Shown here piece after piece: positions 22,373 through 35,029 of a stretch of DNA of 64,000 nucleotides; position 1 is the stretch's first letter, and every line of letters starts with the position of its first letter. Made by a program: the position numbers and the translations under genes. The DNA lies in contig JAQGDQ010000445.1 in the NCBI GenBank assembly GCA_030141605.1, positions 126,001 to 190,000 on the forward strand, in the 5' to 3' direction. The stretch comes from Tubiluchus corallicola (Eukaryota; Priapulida; Priapulimorpha; Priapulimorphida; Tubiluchidae). The notes beneath the pieces were generated by a model. The model saw only the letters and a program-made list of their open reading frames with translations, was not told where the DNA came from and did not search any database.

Positions 22373-23490
22373 TTCATTTACTAGTCAGGCGGCAACTTCG
22401 ATCACACCGTGACCGTTCCGCTATTTTCCTAGAACAATATTGTGAAAAATTTAGTTTATTGTAAGCCTAAAAACCCAACAATAAAAATTTAATAATGATG
22501 ATGATGATGACAATATAGGCCTCGAAAACAAAAACAAAATCAGTGATATTATTTTAAGATAATTATTAATAAAAATAAAAAGACATGACATTAATTGAAC
22601 GGATATTATTAAAACAAACACCACAAATATGCCAGTAACTAGGATACTGGCATACCAGGTCATCAGTACAATCAACATTGCACGCACAATGCTGTACGAT
22701 TTTTTAATTAATCAGTCAAAATTAAACATAAATATGCATTTGTGTTCAGAACTGAATCATTACGAAAATGCCATTTTCTAATAAGGATAAATAAATTATG
22801 GATAGAATAGAGATGAGGTTGTAACTAATCATATTTCTTGTCGCTGATACAGTATAATATAAAATTCATCTACGGACAAAGGCATACAAAACACTTTTAT
22901 TTTTTATTTGTGTTAAATTACGAGAATTAAGGTATACAAAATTATTATTTTTAATGCGTTCAGCCTTTCAGTTTTGCTTAAATCGAAAAAACTTCTCATT
23001 AAACCAACTTTAATTATAAAGTGAAACTATGGGCCTACGCGATGTTTTGAAAGCATGATTAATGTACAGGAAAGTGCAAAATAAATCGTATTTGAACCAG
23101 TCAAGCAACTAAACATCACTCTGTGATAACACTGTGATGAAAAAATATCTATAGACAAGAACGTCGAGGAGTGAGTATGTAAGCCTATATAAGACACTGT
23201 TTATAAATGAACGAATGTTCATTTGCTGACATAAACCTGTATTCTAGACTGATATAGACATAAAATAATATGGCAGTATTGTCATTTATGGCTACTGTTA
23301 CCTTGAAAATTGACAGCAGCTACAACAATATCTGAACAAAGTTTGGCCTCTCAAGTTACGCTGCTACGCTCAAACTGTATGCAATAAAATTGTGTATATG
23401 CTAGCTATTAAAGACTCTTTACTTGTCTCTTATCTGGACAATATTGTATTTGTATTTACATTAACGGATAATTACATTTATATTGGTGAC
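22373..23490. other. Unassigned sequence with short (GAT)n
   Basis: Mostly AT-rich; (ATG)n of about 15 bp at 22494-22510. No gene or family recognised. Confidence 0.45.
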
Positions 23491-23624
23491 ATGATAAATC
23501 AATCAATCAATGATTTGTGCCACCTTAACAAGCCAAGCTTTCAAGGTGTCATACAGCAACTCTTTTAATTGGTTAATTTGACTTCATCAACGTTTTTTTA
23601 CCTATACTGTTTCTTTTTGTTTCA

Positions 23625-23920
<296 letters not shown>

Positions 23921-24167
23921 ATTTATCAATTGCATTTATTCGTGTCACTAAGAATCATATCTTTGTTATTTTGAGTAATATGGCGTTTCGGTTTAGAATT
24001 TCATTATAACTTTACACTATTCCCGTGACTCGGGATGACACGTTTCTAGCCTTCCTTCGTTTCTGGAACTTTCATCGTCCGTTTCACTTTCATTAAGACG
24101 CTAACTCGTGTTCATTCATTGACTAACAGTGACTAACTCCTGTTCATTCATTGACTAACAGACTTAA

Positions 24168-24631
24168 CCCTTTCAGTCCCAAATTATTTTTTATAAGAAA
24201 AATTTTTTTGGCTTGCTACTTTTGTTCAGTATATCCATGTTGTTTACACATAATAATTATTTTTTTCTACCTGTGTCCGCGTGCTAAATATAGCCTGCAT
24301 CCCACGGGATACATTGGGATTCAACGGAAGCATAAAATGTGCTTCATTTTGCAACTGCTGATAATTTTTTAAAGTATTTAAGACATTTAGTATGCATGCT
24401 GTGTTGATCTGTACAAAGTCGTCTCTAAAGTACTGTACCTTGAGCAGTTTTTTATGCTATGTAAATTTTCTAGTTTGTTTTTGACTTAAATTTTCCATTT
24501 TTAGTCTATTGTTATTGACTTAAATCAAAATAACTATTAACCGATCAAAGAACTGTCAGTTTTAAAATTTTATTGATTTTAAAGGCAAAAAATATTCTCG
24601 TATCCCATGGGATACAATGGGTATGAAAGGG
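24168..24631. mobile_element. piggyBac-type MITE, complete
   Basis: A 464-bp element with TTAA target duplications at 24164-24167 and 24632-24635 and inverted termini CCCTTTCAGTCCC and CCCTTTCATACCC. TTAA plus a CCC start is the signature of piggyBac. A palindromic motif ATCCCAYGGGATACA occurs twice inside (about 24299 and 24602), likely subterminal binding sites. The 73-codon frame inside it does not resemble transposase. Confidence 0.9.
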
Positions 24632-24635
24632 TTAA

Positions 24636-25680
24636 ACTCCCCACTAAATGCCAGCAAACACCTCTTTAAAATCTGCATCGCATCTTTTGCTGTTGTACGT
24701 TATAAAAGTTTGGGCGCCCAAATCATTACGATTATTTAGATGCAGTGCAGAAATGGACAAACTCTTGAATTTTTGAACAGGCAACAAGAGACGTTTTACC
24801 AAAATCGAAACCAACACAAGTTTCAAGCAACCCAACGTGTTTTATCGAAGTCACAAAATTCGACCATTGAAAATTAAAGCTAGATTGTCTCGAACTATGA
24901 GATGAATTATTCAAAATCAAGAGTCTGGAACTAACATGCTTTGTGCAAACAAACTGAAAAAGCAATGAACGCACAATAAAAGCAAATATTGAAACAGGCA
25001 AGTAACCAACCCTGCACGTCTCCCTGCCACAATCAGATCTGCAAAAGAGGAACCAGAAAGTCAATGAATTCTTATCAGAGAACCACTTCTGATTCGATTT
25101 GTAAGATAGCAAGGCAAATTGTAAGATAACCATTGTAAGGCAACCATTATAAAAAATCGTAGTGAAACCTTGACTGTGTCAAAGACAAAGATTAGTGGCT
25201 ATCAGATTTGCAATAACACAGATCGTACTACAGAATCACTGAAGGACACCATGAAAAAACTCGCTGAAAAAAATTTCAACAAAAAATGTGTAAATGACTT
25301 ACAGCTAACATATTATATTTGTCATTTGCAAGTAGAAGCTGCTGCAACTAGTTTGAAAAACGTGTATTTTTGAAGACACGTGTAGGTAGTAATTGTACTC
25401 TTTCTCTCCCATATCCATTTTAACCTGTCTCGTTTATTATTGTACGACTTTTATTGTTTTATGCAGTTAACTTTTCACGAAGGTATAGCGTACTTTAATA
25501 AATAAATAAATAATTAAAATAAAACAGCGGCCTCTTTGGTTTATGTCTTTCAGAAACTACACCATTTTTAAATAAATACAATTTTATTTATCTCACCCTT
25601 CATTTCAGCTTAAAATCATCATTATAACGCACTAAAAATAAATTGCTATACACACACATACGGCACGCACACATATATGT
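24636..25680. other. Unassigned sequence with weak open frames
   Basis: Frames at 24732-25133 (minus, 133 codons) and 25170-25373 (plus, 67 codons; contains LKDTMKKLAEKNFNKKCVND) show no recognised domain. The plus frame has a protein-like lysine/asparagine-rich look and could be a relic of a retroelement or host exon. Short (AAAT)n at 25498-25512. Confidence 0.3.
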
Positions 25681-25681
25681 A

Positions 25682-26077
<396 letters not shown>

Positions 26078-26081
26078 AAAG

Positions 26082-26850
26082 TTGTGCAAAACGAAATGTT
26101 TTCATTTCAATTCGAAATAACAATCACGCCATTTTCTTTGCGATATTTTAGTAAATTTCAAGCTTCTCGATCAATCTACATGCTATTTTTCCTGATTACT
26201 GAACAAATAATTTGTGTAGTCAATTTTTTCTAAAGATTATTTTCGACAAAAGTTATAAAGACGACATTAAATGTGTAACTAGTCTCTGTCATAAAAGAAA
26301 ACCGAATACACCGAACAGCCCATGCTATAAGATTCATCCGAAAATTGAAATTCCGCTGGCTTAATGCATGCAGCTTATAAATCAGACAACATAAACATCA
26401 CGTTGCTAGTGCAATCAGTAATTCTAAACTCGCCTTGCATCAACAACAACCCCCCCCCTCCCTTCTCCGTTTAGTTCAGCGACATCGGTAAACCGCACGC
26501 GCGCGCCGCTCAACCTGTTAAGCCTGAGCCGATTTGAATTATATAATATACAGCCTGCGCTGATTCATCACTCACATACCGCAGAAAATGTAAATTCACC
26601 ATCACACAGCGCAGTCTTGTACGTACAGTAGCATCAACGCGCGCATGCAGCAGGCGCATCAGTATGCCTGACCACCCCTGCGCAGGAATGCAAGTGTCTG
26701 CAATATCGATCCACCGCTGCACAAATCTACCGTATTTTACAAAATTACAGCTGAACGATACAGTATAACTAGCACAGACAGAAAACACGTGAAAAACAAC
26801 AAGCATTTTATAAAATGAATTAAACGATGAAACGATATTATGTGTTTAAA
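26082..26850. other. Unassigned sequence, locally CpG-rich
   Basis: CGCACGCGCGCGCCGC occurs at about 26495. The 98-codon minus-strand frame at 26510-26806 has no domain I recognise. A C-rich run lies at 26448-26460. Confidence 0.35.
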
Positions 26851-26854
26851 CGTA

Positions 26855-27070
26855 CTTACGGTTACTGCGTATGGCGCTCTATGCTTATCACACAATGCGG
26901 GTAGTTGCTCACGGTTGAAGCGTTGTATGGGACTTGCGGCAGCTAGCTATTGATGAGTGGAAGAAGTGCAAGAAGCGTCACGTGATCGACGTTCAGCCAA
27001 TAGGCAACGGCGTCGTCACACGGTTTTAGAGATGAACCCAACCATCGCAAATAAGCGAAGAATTCTGCAT
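26855..27070 (-). promoter_or_regulatory. Candidate promoter and 5' exon, minus strand
   Basis: A CpG-rich block with CACGTG (26979-26984) and an inverted CCAAT box (26997-27001), read on the minus strand in the usual order. About 120 bp downstream is a strong splice donor CC|GTAAGTAC at 26860/26859. This would be a non-coding first exon of about 100 bp, followed by an intron running left. The 81-codon frame 26943-27188 overlaps it but ends before the donor. No downstream exon was found. Motif clusters of this kind can arise by chance. Confidence 0.25.
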
Positions 27071-27770
27071 AAACTTTGTCCCTAGGCGATGGATGGATCG
27101 AATAACCGCAAGAGCATGAAATCAAACGGCTGCCGAATAGAGCTGACTGCGACGTAGGCTTCCGGAAAAACCCGCAAACAGGAAACAATAGAAAATAGCT
27201 AAGGTATAACTTCTAAATTAATGTCAGCACGCAACATGGACAATTTTATACTCCGTAAACGCTGAATATAGGAAAAGGATAACAAGACAGAAACCTTAAT
27301 TCTTTAACAACGAAATCCAGACACTAGATAATTCTGTTTAACTGCGACAGCAAATAGAGATAGACTACAGTACGATACCTCTCTATACGAATCACCAGAT
27401 GCTAGCATAATGCAAACAGAAAAAAACAACTTCATAATCTGCGAATACGAAGAAATAAAAGTCTATAATAGGATCAACAATATTTCGCAATGATGTAGAC
27501 GTTGTATGAGCTAATGAAGAAAAGACAACGTCTCAAAATATATTTCAACACGTGAAAGAATTTCCAAATGAAACATTATCACCACCGTGACAAAAAAACT
27601 TCTAAAGATTTTATCCTAATTTTTGAATTGGTTGAAATATTAGCGAGATACGTAGAGAATCTTTATAAACTGCGCTACACATTTCTTATTATTTCACGAT
27701 GAACCTATGAAATTAATGAAATAAAGGATAAGCTATAACTAGGAAAGGGAAAAGACAAATATACTCTAGT
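27071..27770. other. Unassigned sequence
   Basis: No gene or repeat family recognised. Confidence 0.45.
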
Positions 27771-27773
27771 AAG

Positions 27774-28190
27774 TAAGTAAGCGCAATTTATTGTCATTAT
27801 AGCATAATACGTGCAATGAAATTTATGTGGTTTTACGTACTGCAATAACTTATGGAAACAACAAGGAGATTAACACAAATAACTCAATCAGTTGTACACT
27901 GACATAGAGAATTAATATTGGAGATTTACTGAAATTTACTGTTGATGGGGCGAATTGCAATGGGATAGAAAGAATTTAAAATTCTTGTGGTTTTAGCGTT
28001 AATTGAGCGGAATCTACGACCAGAGGGGAGCATTTCAAAGTTTTATTAGCTGGATGGAATTCATCTTTCATGATATCTTGCGCTCTCTCTGCGATCCTGG
28101 TTTCATACAAATGTGCCATAGATTACTGTTCAATTCCTACAATTTCTGAGGCGTATTTAACAATTTGATCAAGTATTTTCTGTACTTACC
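27774..28190 (-). mobile_element. Non-LTR retrotransposon 3' end, family D copy 1 (decayed coding region)
   Basis: The minus strand encodes, with two stops and one frameshift, the C-terminal region of a non-LTR reverse transcriptase. It reads VQKILDQIVKYASEIVG, LYETRIAERAQDIMKDEFHP, then in a second frame LPSGRRFRSINAKTTR and NSFYPIAIRPINSKFQ with a stop at 27926-27928. The HP...LPSGRRFR...SFYPIAI order is characteristic of this protein end in many animal LINEs. The 3' UTR of about 150 bp ends in AATAAATTG then (CTTA)n at 27774. This copy is uninterrupted at TTAA 27870-27873, where copy 2 carries a B element. Confidence 0.85.
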
Positions 28191-28735
28191 TAGCATTATC
28201 AACATACAACTGGCCGCAGTTTGTACTATAGGCCTGCGTACATTTGCCGCAACGTATAAGATTTGATGAAACAGAGAAATTTGAGGCAGGAAAAAAAGGG
28301 ATCGCTCCCATACCCATTTAATTTTTTTATTTTCATTAAATATTCGCGGTGCACTTCATGAGCACCACATAAAACTAGAAAGTGCTTGAAATTAATGCAA
28401 ATTAGGAACTCCAGCTGTTTACTGAAAATGTCTATGCTGCACTCTATGCACCTACGATGAATTACGCAGTAGGACACCTAGACATCAAACTCAAATGAGA
28501 GCTGTAAGGACTTTTCAAAGTCACCCCTGAATTTCATACCGCTTCAAAAAACTGCCTTCAACAAAACCCGCATGCGCTAGGCCATAGATATGCATACGAG
28601 TAATCGAAGAATCATCAGAAACTAATTTGGCAAATCAGCTGTGAGCACGTATAGGATAGTAGATTTATGAAAAGTAATTCGTACACACAAATACTTTTAT
28701 CCGTAACTTTTAACTAGTCCTTTTTATCTGTATAT
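28191..28735. other. Unassigned sequence
   Basis: May include more upstream sequence of the family D relic, but no motif can be read; the 83-codon frame 28226-28477 is unrecognised. Confidence 0.35.
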
Positions 28736-28737
28736 AT

Positions 28738-29200
28738 ATATATATATAATATATATATATAATAATCTTTATTTGCCATTAAAATACATTGATAATCACT
28801 GATAAAAACTTTACAGAGATGATCAATCAGCGTTAGTTAATAAAAACTTACACTGCTAAAGGCAAATGCGTCAGTGCAATCTAAACTACTGTGCAGTAAT
28901 GGAAAGTAACGACGAATAAAATCAAACATATTTACAACTATGCACAAAAAATGAAAAAAAAACTATGATTTAATTAATATGACCGTGGATATATAAATTC
29001 TGAATTAGTGTGCATGTTGTCGTACTGGTGTGATGGTATTTCATATCTGGTTAATATTGGTGATTTTAATTTTGTTTTAAATGCTGATAGGGACTTGATT
29101 TGTTTAACCTGAAATGGTAGAGAATTCCAAAGGAGAATTGCTTGCTTGATTACAGAGTTCGTTCCGTAGTGGGCGTTTGTCATAATTTGTTTTAGATTAC
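28738..29200 (-). mobile_element. Non-LTR retrotransposon 3' end, family F copy 1
   Basis: The minus-strand frame 28974-29183 contains ILLWNSLPFQVKQIKSLSAF followed by KTKLK, the WNSLP...F-K end typical of many non-LTR reverse transcriptases. It is followed by about 200 bp of 3' UTR ending GGCAAATAAAGATTATTATA and a (TA)n tail at 28733-28762. A second copy lies in the opposite orientation at 49.8-50.2 kb. Confidence 0.8.
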
Positions 29201-29299
29201 TTGTTCTGGAATTAACGATAGGATTTGGAAAAAAGCTAAAATTTTATTCTGTTCCGTAGGCCTCTAGCCTGCTTTTGATCACGCTTTAACACTTTACAC

Positions 29300-29775
29300 T
29301 TAATAAAGATCACGTATTAATAAAAAAAATGTCTAATGCGAACCGTATACATTCTCTCGAACAGAAAATGGTTTCAGTCGTGTGTAGAAGAGTGTTGAAT
29401 ACAACATCGTACGAAGACGTTTGATAAACCCACATCAACTGCTTTCACATCTTACAATTTCTTGTAAATATTTTTAATAAAAATTACGTATTAAATAAAA
29501 AATTGTGTAGTGCGAACCACATACATTCTCTAGAATTTTCAATTGAGTGTAAAAAAGTGTTAAATACGACGTACGAAGACGTTTGATGAACTCACACCAA
29601 CTGCTGTCACGTCTTAAACTTTTTTGTACATATTTTTAATATTTTTTAATAAAAATCACGTCTTAAATAAAAAATTGTGTAATGCGAACCACATACATTC
29701 TCTAGAACTGTCAATCGTGTGTAAAAAAGTTTTGAATACACCGTGCGAAGACGTTTGATAAACCCACACCTACAG
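29300..29775. repeat. 173-bp tandem array, 2.8 copies
   Basis: Three units with anchors GCGAACCRYATACATTCTCT at about 29338, 29512 and 29684 (steps of 174 and 172 bp). Shared blocks include ACGAAGACGTTTGATRAAC, ACTGCTKTCAC and TTTTTAATAAAAATYACGT. The last copy is cut short after 'cccacacc'. No coding content. Confidence 0.9.
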
Positions 29776-30034
29776 CAGCGAATCAACAATTCAGAAAGAA
29801 CCTGCCCATAGCTGCTCAAAGCCTCAGACTCAGCACTGTGGTGGCAGCCATGTTGGAAAATTTGCTTGCAGGGTGAAGCAATTTTTTCAGCTCAAAGGCT
29901 ATCATCAGCCAATAATTACAGCACAGCTACTGTATGACCGAATTGTAAGAAAAATATGTGCATTACGAATAGGCGGGGCAGTCATTCTTACTCACCCAAT
30001 TATTTAACAAATAATTAATACAGAGCTCGATAAT

Positions 30035-30110
30035 TATTAGGCTATAAAACCGCGCGGGTCACGTGACATATATGCCGGTAGTTTAGGCTCTCAGCAATCG
30101 TAAACGTCTG
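30035..30110 (+). promoter_or_regulatory. Candidate TATA-containing promoter
   Basis: GGCTATAAAACCGCGCGGGT at about 30040 pairs a TATA box with a CG-rich core, followed within 10 bp by the E-box palindrome GTCACGTGAC. A short downstream ATG (TGTAATGG, about 30113) gives no useful frame. The motif pairing is suggestive only, and surrounding sequence (29780-30720) is otherwise unassigned. Confidence 0.2.
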
Positions 30111-30722
30111 TAATGGCGTTGTAGTTTGTCTTGTTATTAACTCATTAGATTGTTCATTAGTTAAGTAATTATGCAGGTTAATTACAGGTGAAACGCCGAC
30201 ACGATACATTTTTACCGTGAACTAAGTTAAGAATAATTCCAACATTTCACTCACGCAGAATCCAATATTTCTCAATAGGCCGATAGTGCTTTTAATATAT
30301 ATTTGGGACTATCCATAGGTTTTTGAAAAGCATAAAAATATTCCCACATACTGTAAGTCCTTATAAAATGGGCCACATATCAAAAAAAAATCAAGTATTA
30401 AGTTCGGCAAACTATTGTTGATAATTGATTTAGCTGTGATCAACTTTCGTGTTGAATTTACATTTTGCTTCAAATTATAGCATCTCTATAAAATGCACAT
30501 AAGATAAAGGTAAGTTGTTAATAGGTCTAAACACAAATGAAATGCGAAACTGTGACATTTACGGTTTTACTTTACACCACACGAAACCAAGTGGTGTTCG
30601 CCTAAATTTTATTTTGAGGAGACTTATCACAATATTTCTGGAACGTCATAATTAATTTATAATATAGAGCGAACATTACATATAAACCGAACGATTTCTG
30701 AATGCTTTTACGATGTTTATGG

Positions 30723-31349
30723 TTAGAGGAAGACAGAATGGTTTTTCCTATACTACCCCATCTTCAAGTCGGATAAAAAATATACATTTAAAACAATTAA
30801 TACCGCTCAAGCGTTTCTGATCATTAAATAATAAATAAAAAACTTAGTTAACGGCGGGCGAGCGCAACTATTAATGACATCACAAACTAACATAATTTCC
30901 AACTGCATAAATATTCCATGAGCGTGTTGAACGTGTTTGCGAAAGCGAAAATTGAAGTGCAGTGCTACTGTAAAATATTCAGTGTGTTGTACTAAAACTA
31001 GGCAAGTTTTAAGATAAAAATTCAAATTTCAAATTTACTGCTGTGCTAATGCACGAGATATGGAACGTGTGTAGTTCGTCACAAACTAACACATCTGAAC
31101 TGAGATACAGCACCTGTTTTTTGTGCAACGTACTTCTGTAATGCAGGTACTAGTGCCCGTCTAACTAGCGAGTGGGGAAATGCATGTAACAGCGAAGAAC
31201 TAGTGGCGCGAACGTGAAATTATGTTTGTGCGGTAATAATTCTTTCACGCAAGTCAACTTTTTAAAAAAATAGTTATGTTTCCTTTCAATATTTCAAAGA
31301 GGAGATTGTTTTGACCTACAGTTAAAGATCGCATCTGGTTTTGCTTTAA
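30723..31349 (+). mobile_element. Family A copy 2, near full length
   Basis: Starts TTAGAGGAAGACAG (terminal TTAA mutated to TTAG) and ends CTGGTTTTGC-TTTAA. It carries all family landmarks (GGCGGGCGAGCGCAAC, GACATCACAAACTAACATAA, GTGTTGTACTAAAACTAGGC, TAGTGCCCGTCTAACTAGCG). The 72-codon minus frame inside is not conserved. Confidence 0.85.
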
Positions 31350-32431
31350 GCGGAGTACACGTTACATATACGCCGCACGATTTCTGATGCTTTTAAGATG
31401 TTTAGGTGTACCGGGTAATTATTGTACCATAAAAAATAAAATCAATATGGATTAAGTTGAAGAAAACGACAACCCATACAGATAAACAAAAGGTACTAAT
31501 TTGCTCTATCTTTCTTCTCTTTCAGCAAAACAGTGAACGCATTTTCGACAAGTTTATTTTCCAGTATGAGAATTAATGTCAATTGGAAATTTCATTTACG
31601 ACTGTATGCATAGATTTTTGAGTTAAATGGTATAGCTTTGTTAGCGGACATATAACCGCATCACTGTGATTATCATATAGGTAAAATATTTGTTTATCAA
31701 ATGTGTACAAATGCTTAGTTAATAGTTTTTTCGCTTCACGGAGTTTACAACTAAATTTGTATATCTTTGTATTTACCTTGTGCAGCTATGTTGAGTCAAA
31801 TTGTTAGTATGATCTGGAAATCATTACCCGAGCTCTGCCCGCTGATAAAACCATCGGGTATGCGTCGAGTTTGTAATTTTCGTGTTTGAAATTTAATTTT
31901 CTGAAATAAAATATCTATATCTATCTATAGCGTCTATAGATAGGCGACATGTGATCGATAGGCCTAACGACTTGTTCAGGTATATATCTGGTTCTACTAA
32001 TTCCTCAAATTACGACTAACTTAGAAGTAAAACGAAAAACTAATCATAATATAATATGCAATGTCACTGAGCGTATTCTAATAGCCACACTAAAACCGGA
32101 AATTCATGGCGGGTATTTCCGATATAAATTCGTTTTGGTTTTGTTAATTGTTCGAGGAACAATTCTTTTCGTCGGAGAATAAGACTGTTTTTCTACATAG
32201 AAAACTCAAGCAAACGAGTATATATACTCTGGAAAAAAATACACTTTCACGAAAATAAATTAATTCGTGTTACACACTGTAGTTGCTGCTCAGACAATTA
32301 AATATATTGAGAAATAAGCAAGTTTATTTGGTTTCTGAAATTTAGACTACGGTTTCTTAAACACGCGTTTTGAAGAGGAAACTGCTCGATAATTTTAAAG
32401 AAATTAAGTTTTCAGTTGTAATAAAATCATT
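31350..32431. other. Mostly unassigned; possible retroelement tail at 31795-31950
   Basis: AGTATGATCTGGAAATCATT begins a short reading (IWKSLPELCPLIK) that resembles the W-x-SLP end of non-LTR proteins. About 90 bp later there is GAAATAAAATA followed by a (TATC)n-like tail. This could be another LINE 3' end, but the evidence is thin. The rest shows nothing recognisable. Confidence 0.3.
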
Positions 32432-33455
32432 GGTGTTTTAATTTGGCTCACGAAAGCGCTGAGCGATGGTGAAATATAGAAGTTCACGATTAACGTCAAA
32501 CCTTCAATATGGCGGCTGTGTGTAGAGCCTTTGATTTAGCGAAAAAATTGAGTGCTTGATTTGACTTACGAAATCTGTGAGCAACGGTGAAATATAGGAG
32601 CTCACGACTCACGCTTAACTTTCAATATGGCGGCTGTAGAGCGTTTGATCCAGGGAAAAAATTGAGTGTTTAATTTGACTCACGAAATCTATGAGCGAGG
32701 GTAAAATATATGAGTTCATGACTCACACTTAACTTTCAATATGGCGGCTGCAGAGCCTTTGGGTAGCGAAAAAATTGAGTGCTTAATTTGACTCACGAAA
32801 TCTGTGAGCAACGGTGAAATATAGGAGCTCACGACTCACGCTTAACTTTCAATATGGCGGCTGTAGAGCGTTTGATCCAGGGAAAAAATTGAGTGTTTAA
32901 TTTGACTCACGAAATCTATGAGCGTGGGTGAAATATAGGCGCTCACGACTCACGCTTAACTTTCAATATGGCGGCTGTAGAGCGTTTGATCCAGCGAAAA
33001 AATTGAGTGCTTAATTTGACTCACGAAATCTGTGAGCAACGGTGAAATATAAGAGCTCACGACTCACGCTTAACTTTCAATATGGCGGCTGTAGAGCGTT
33101 TGATCCAGGGAAAAAATTGAGTGTTTAATTTGACTCACGAAATCTATGAGCGAGGGTGAAATATAGGAGCTCACGACTCACGCTTAACTTTCAATATGGC
33201 TGCTGTATCTAGCGAAAAAACTGAGTGCTTAGTTTGACTCACGAAATCTATGAGCGATGGTGAAATATATGAGTTCACGACACACGGTTAACTTTCAATA
33301 TGGCTGCTGTATCTAGCGAAAAAACTGAGTGCTTAGTTTGACTGAAGAAATCTATGAGCGATGGTGAAATATAGAAGTTCACGATTAACATCTAACTTTC
33401 AATATGGCGGCTGTAGGTAGAGCCTTTGATCCGGCGAAAAAATTGAATGCTTAAT
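32432..33455. repeat. 114-bp satellite array, 9 copies, each with a YY1-type motif
   Basis: About nine head-to-tail units of roughly 114 bp. Neighbouring units alternate between two versions (TGTGAGCAACGGTG and TATGAGCGAGGGTG), giving a 228-bp dimer through the middle. Each unit contains TTTCAATATGGCGGCTG; seven are perfect matches to the YY1 consensus CAANATGGCGGC (starting near 32505, 32622, 32737, 32849, 32963, 33078 and 33398), and two near 33199 and 33297 have GGCTGC instead. Outer copies are more diverged. Non-coding. Confidence 0.93.
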
Positions 33456-33768
33456 TTTAACCACATAAATTACAGGAAGTATTTTATTCATACCTGATTT
33501 ATTAGCTGCTTACACTTAAACGTGAGAAAAATTTATCTGACTCCGCACATCTATCATCTATATATCTACATTAAAGGTTAGTTTTTTTTTATACCTTAGT
33601 TTTATGACAGCTTTGTGATTGAGTTAGCTGATCTCAAAACACACGATTTTACTTGCTCACCATTATCATCCATCTTATTCCAATAATTATTCATATCTTA
33701 TATTTATATTTTAATGGGTTATCACAATTACAAATCACACAATACACACACACCGATTATAAAGATAC

Positions 33769-33945
33769 AATTACACACATAAACAGGGCTACAAAAAACC
33801 TATACCATGTTATCAAGAACACAATTACACACATATACAGGGCTACAAAAAAACCTATACCATGTTATCAAGAACACAATTACACACATATACAGGGCTA
33901 CAAAAAACCTATACCACGTTATCAAGAACACAGTCACACAAGTCA
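33769..33945. repeat. 54-bp tandem array, 3 copies
   Basis: Three units of 54-55 bp (AATTACACACATATACAGGG, CTACAAAAAACCTATACCA, GTTATCAAGAACAC). The 119-codon frame 33653-34012 and the minus-strand frame 33800-34039 read through it and are not genes. An unassigned stretch of about 310 bp precedes it. Confidence 0.9.
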
Positions 33946-34084
33946 AACTCAACAATTTAAACCAAAGACACGACATCAAATCTTGATGTATAAACCCAAT
34001 GATACAGCATAAACAGAAATTTAAGATAGCTGCATACACATATAGTATTTAGTTTACACAACTGATGTGAGTTTTATATATATA

Positions 34085-34644
34085 CAGTGGACTCTCGTTA
34101 TAAGAATCACCTCGGGAGAAGGCAAAGTGATTCTTATAACGAGCGATTCTTATAACGAGCATGACCCAGAATTGCTTTAAAAATTTTTTATGCACATAAA
34201 AATTATTTATTTCCCGAAATTACGCTAGAAACGACATGAAACAGCATAATGTTTTTCTGGCCTAAAAAGGACCTAAAAATTCCTAGACTAATGTTTTTAT
34301 TTCATGGTTGGGTAAATATTTCATGATGCCAGAATTGCCTTAAAATTTTTTTAATGCACATAATTTTTTTTCCGAAATTGTGCTGGAGACTACAGAAAAC
34401 TCTACATCTACTGCTTGAAAAATATCGATAGCTTGCTTGGCTTCATTTCTCCTCTGGTGAGGCGGTCAATTTCGGCTCCCAACCAGCTCCCGGCGCCAAA
34501 ATTGATTCTACTATCGAAGGAAGGGTGATTCTTATACGAGCGGATTTTCACTAGGAAAATGCCGATTCAATTCGGGAAACGCGATTTTGATTCTTATATT
34601 GAGCTGATTCTTATACGTGTGATTCTTGTAACGAGAGTCCACTG
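34085..34644. mobile_element. Tc1/mariner (Tigger/pogo-like) MITE, complete
   Basis: A 560-bp element with inverted termini CAGTGGACTCTCGTTATAAG at the left and the complement of GTAACGAGAGTCCACTG at the right, flanked by TA on both sides (34083-34084, 34645-34646). Subterminal 'gattcttataacgag' is repeated several times inside each end. CAGT termini and TA duplications place it with Tigger/pogo-type mariners. It has no transposase frame. Confidence 0.92.
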
Positions 34645-34649
34645 TAGTT

Positions 34650-34960
34650 CGTTTATTTTCAATTTATAATAATTACATTCGGGAACTGACACATTTCAAA
34701 ACAAAATTACAAGCAATTTGGAGAATTTCTGAATCGTTTGAGCCTAATAGTAATTTTAGTTTGTCATCATCTAACAAGTAGGTAAAATTTGGATATATAG
34801 AGCTAATTTCCGTATTAAGGATGTTTTTTAGTTGTTCGTATCTACTACAGTGCAAGAGTAAATGCGTATCGTCTTCTATATCTGGTCTGTTTGGGTCGCA
34901 CTGTGTAGAGTATCTTTGATTGGCTGAGATTTTGTTAGGTCCATAATGTCTACCGGTTTC
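34650..34960 (-). mobile_element. Non-LTR retrotransposon 3' end with C-terminal zinc-knuckle region
   Basis: From about 34950 the minus strand reads open: CDPNRPDIEDDTHLLLHCSR then YEQLKNILNTEISSIYPNF, ending CVSSRM and a stop at about 34670. The spacing C...IEDxxHLLLxC is the C-terminal zinc knuckle of CR1/L2/Jockey-type retrotransposons. The tail follows as GAAAATAAACGAACTAC and abuts the Tigger-like MITE, so the MITE lies at or beside its 3' end. This copy is 5'-truncated and lacks the first pair of cysteines. Confidence 0.8.
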
Positions 34961-35029
34961 TAAAAAACATATAGATCAACATGCATTTGAATTTTAAAAT
35001 AAGCCTATATATATATAGCTCACGAAACT

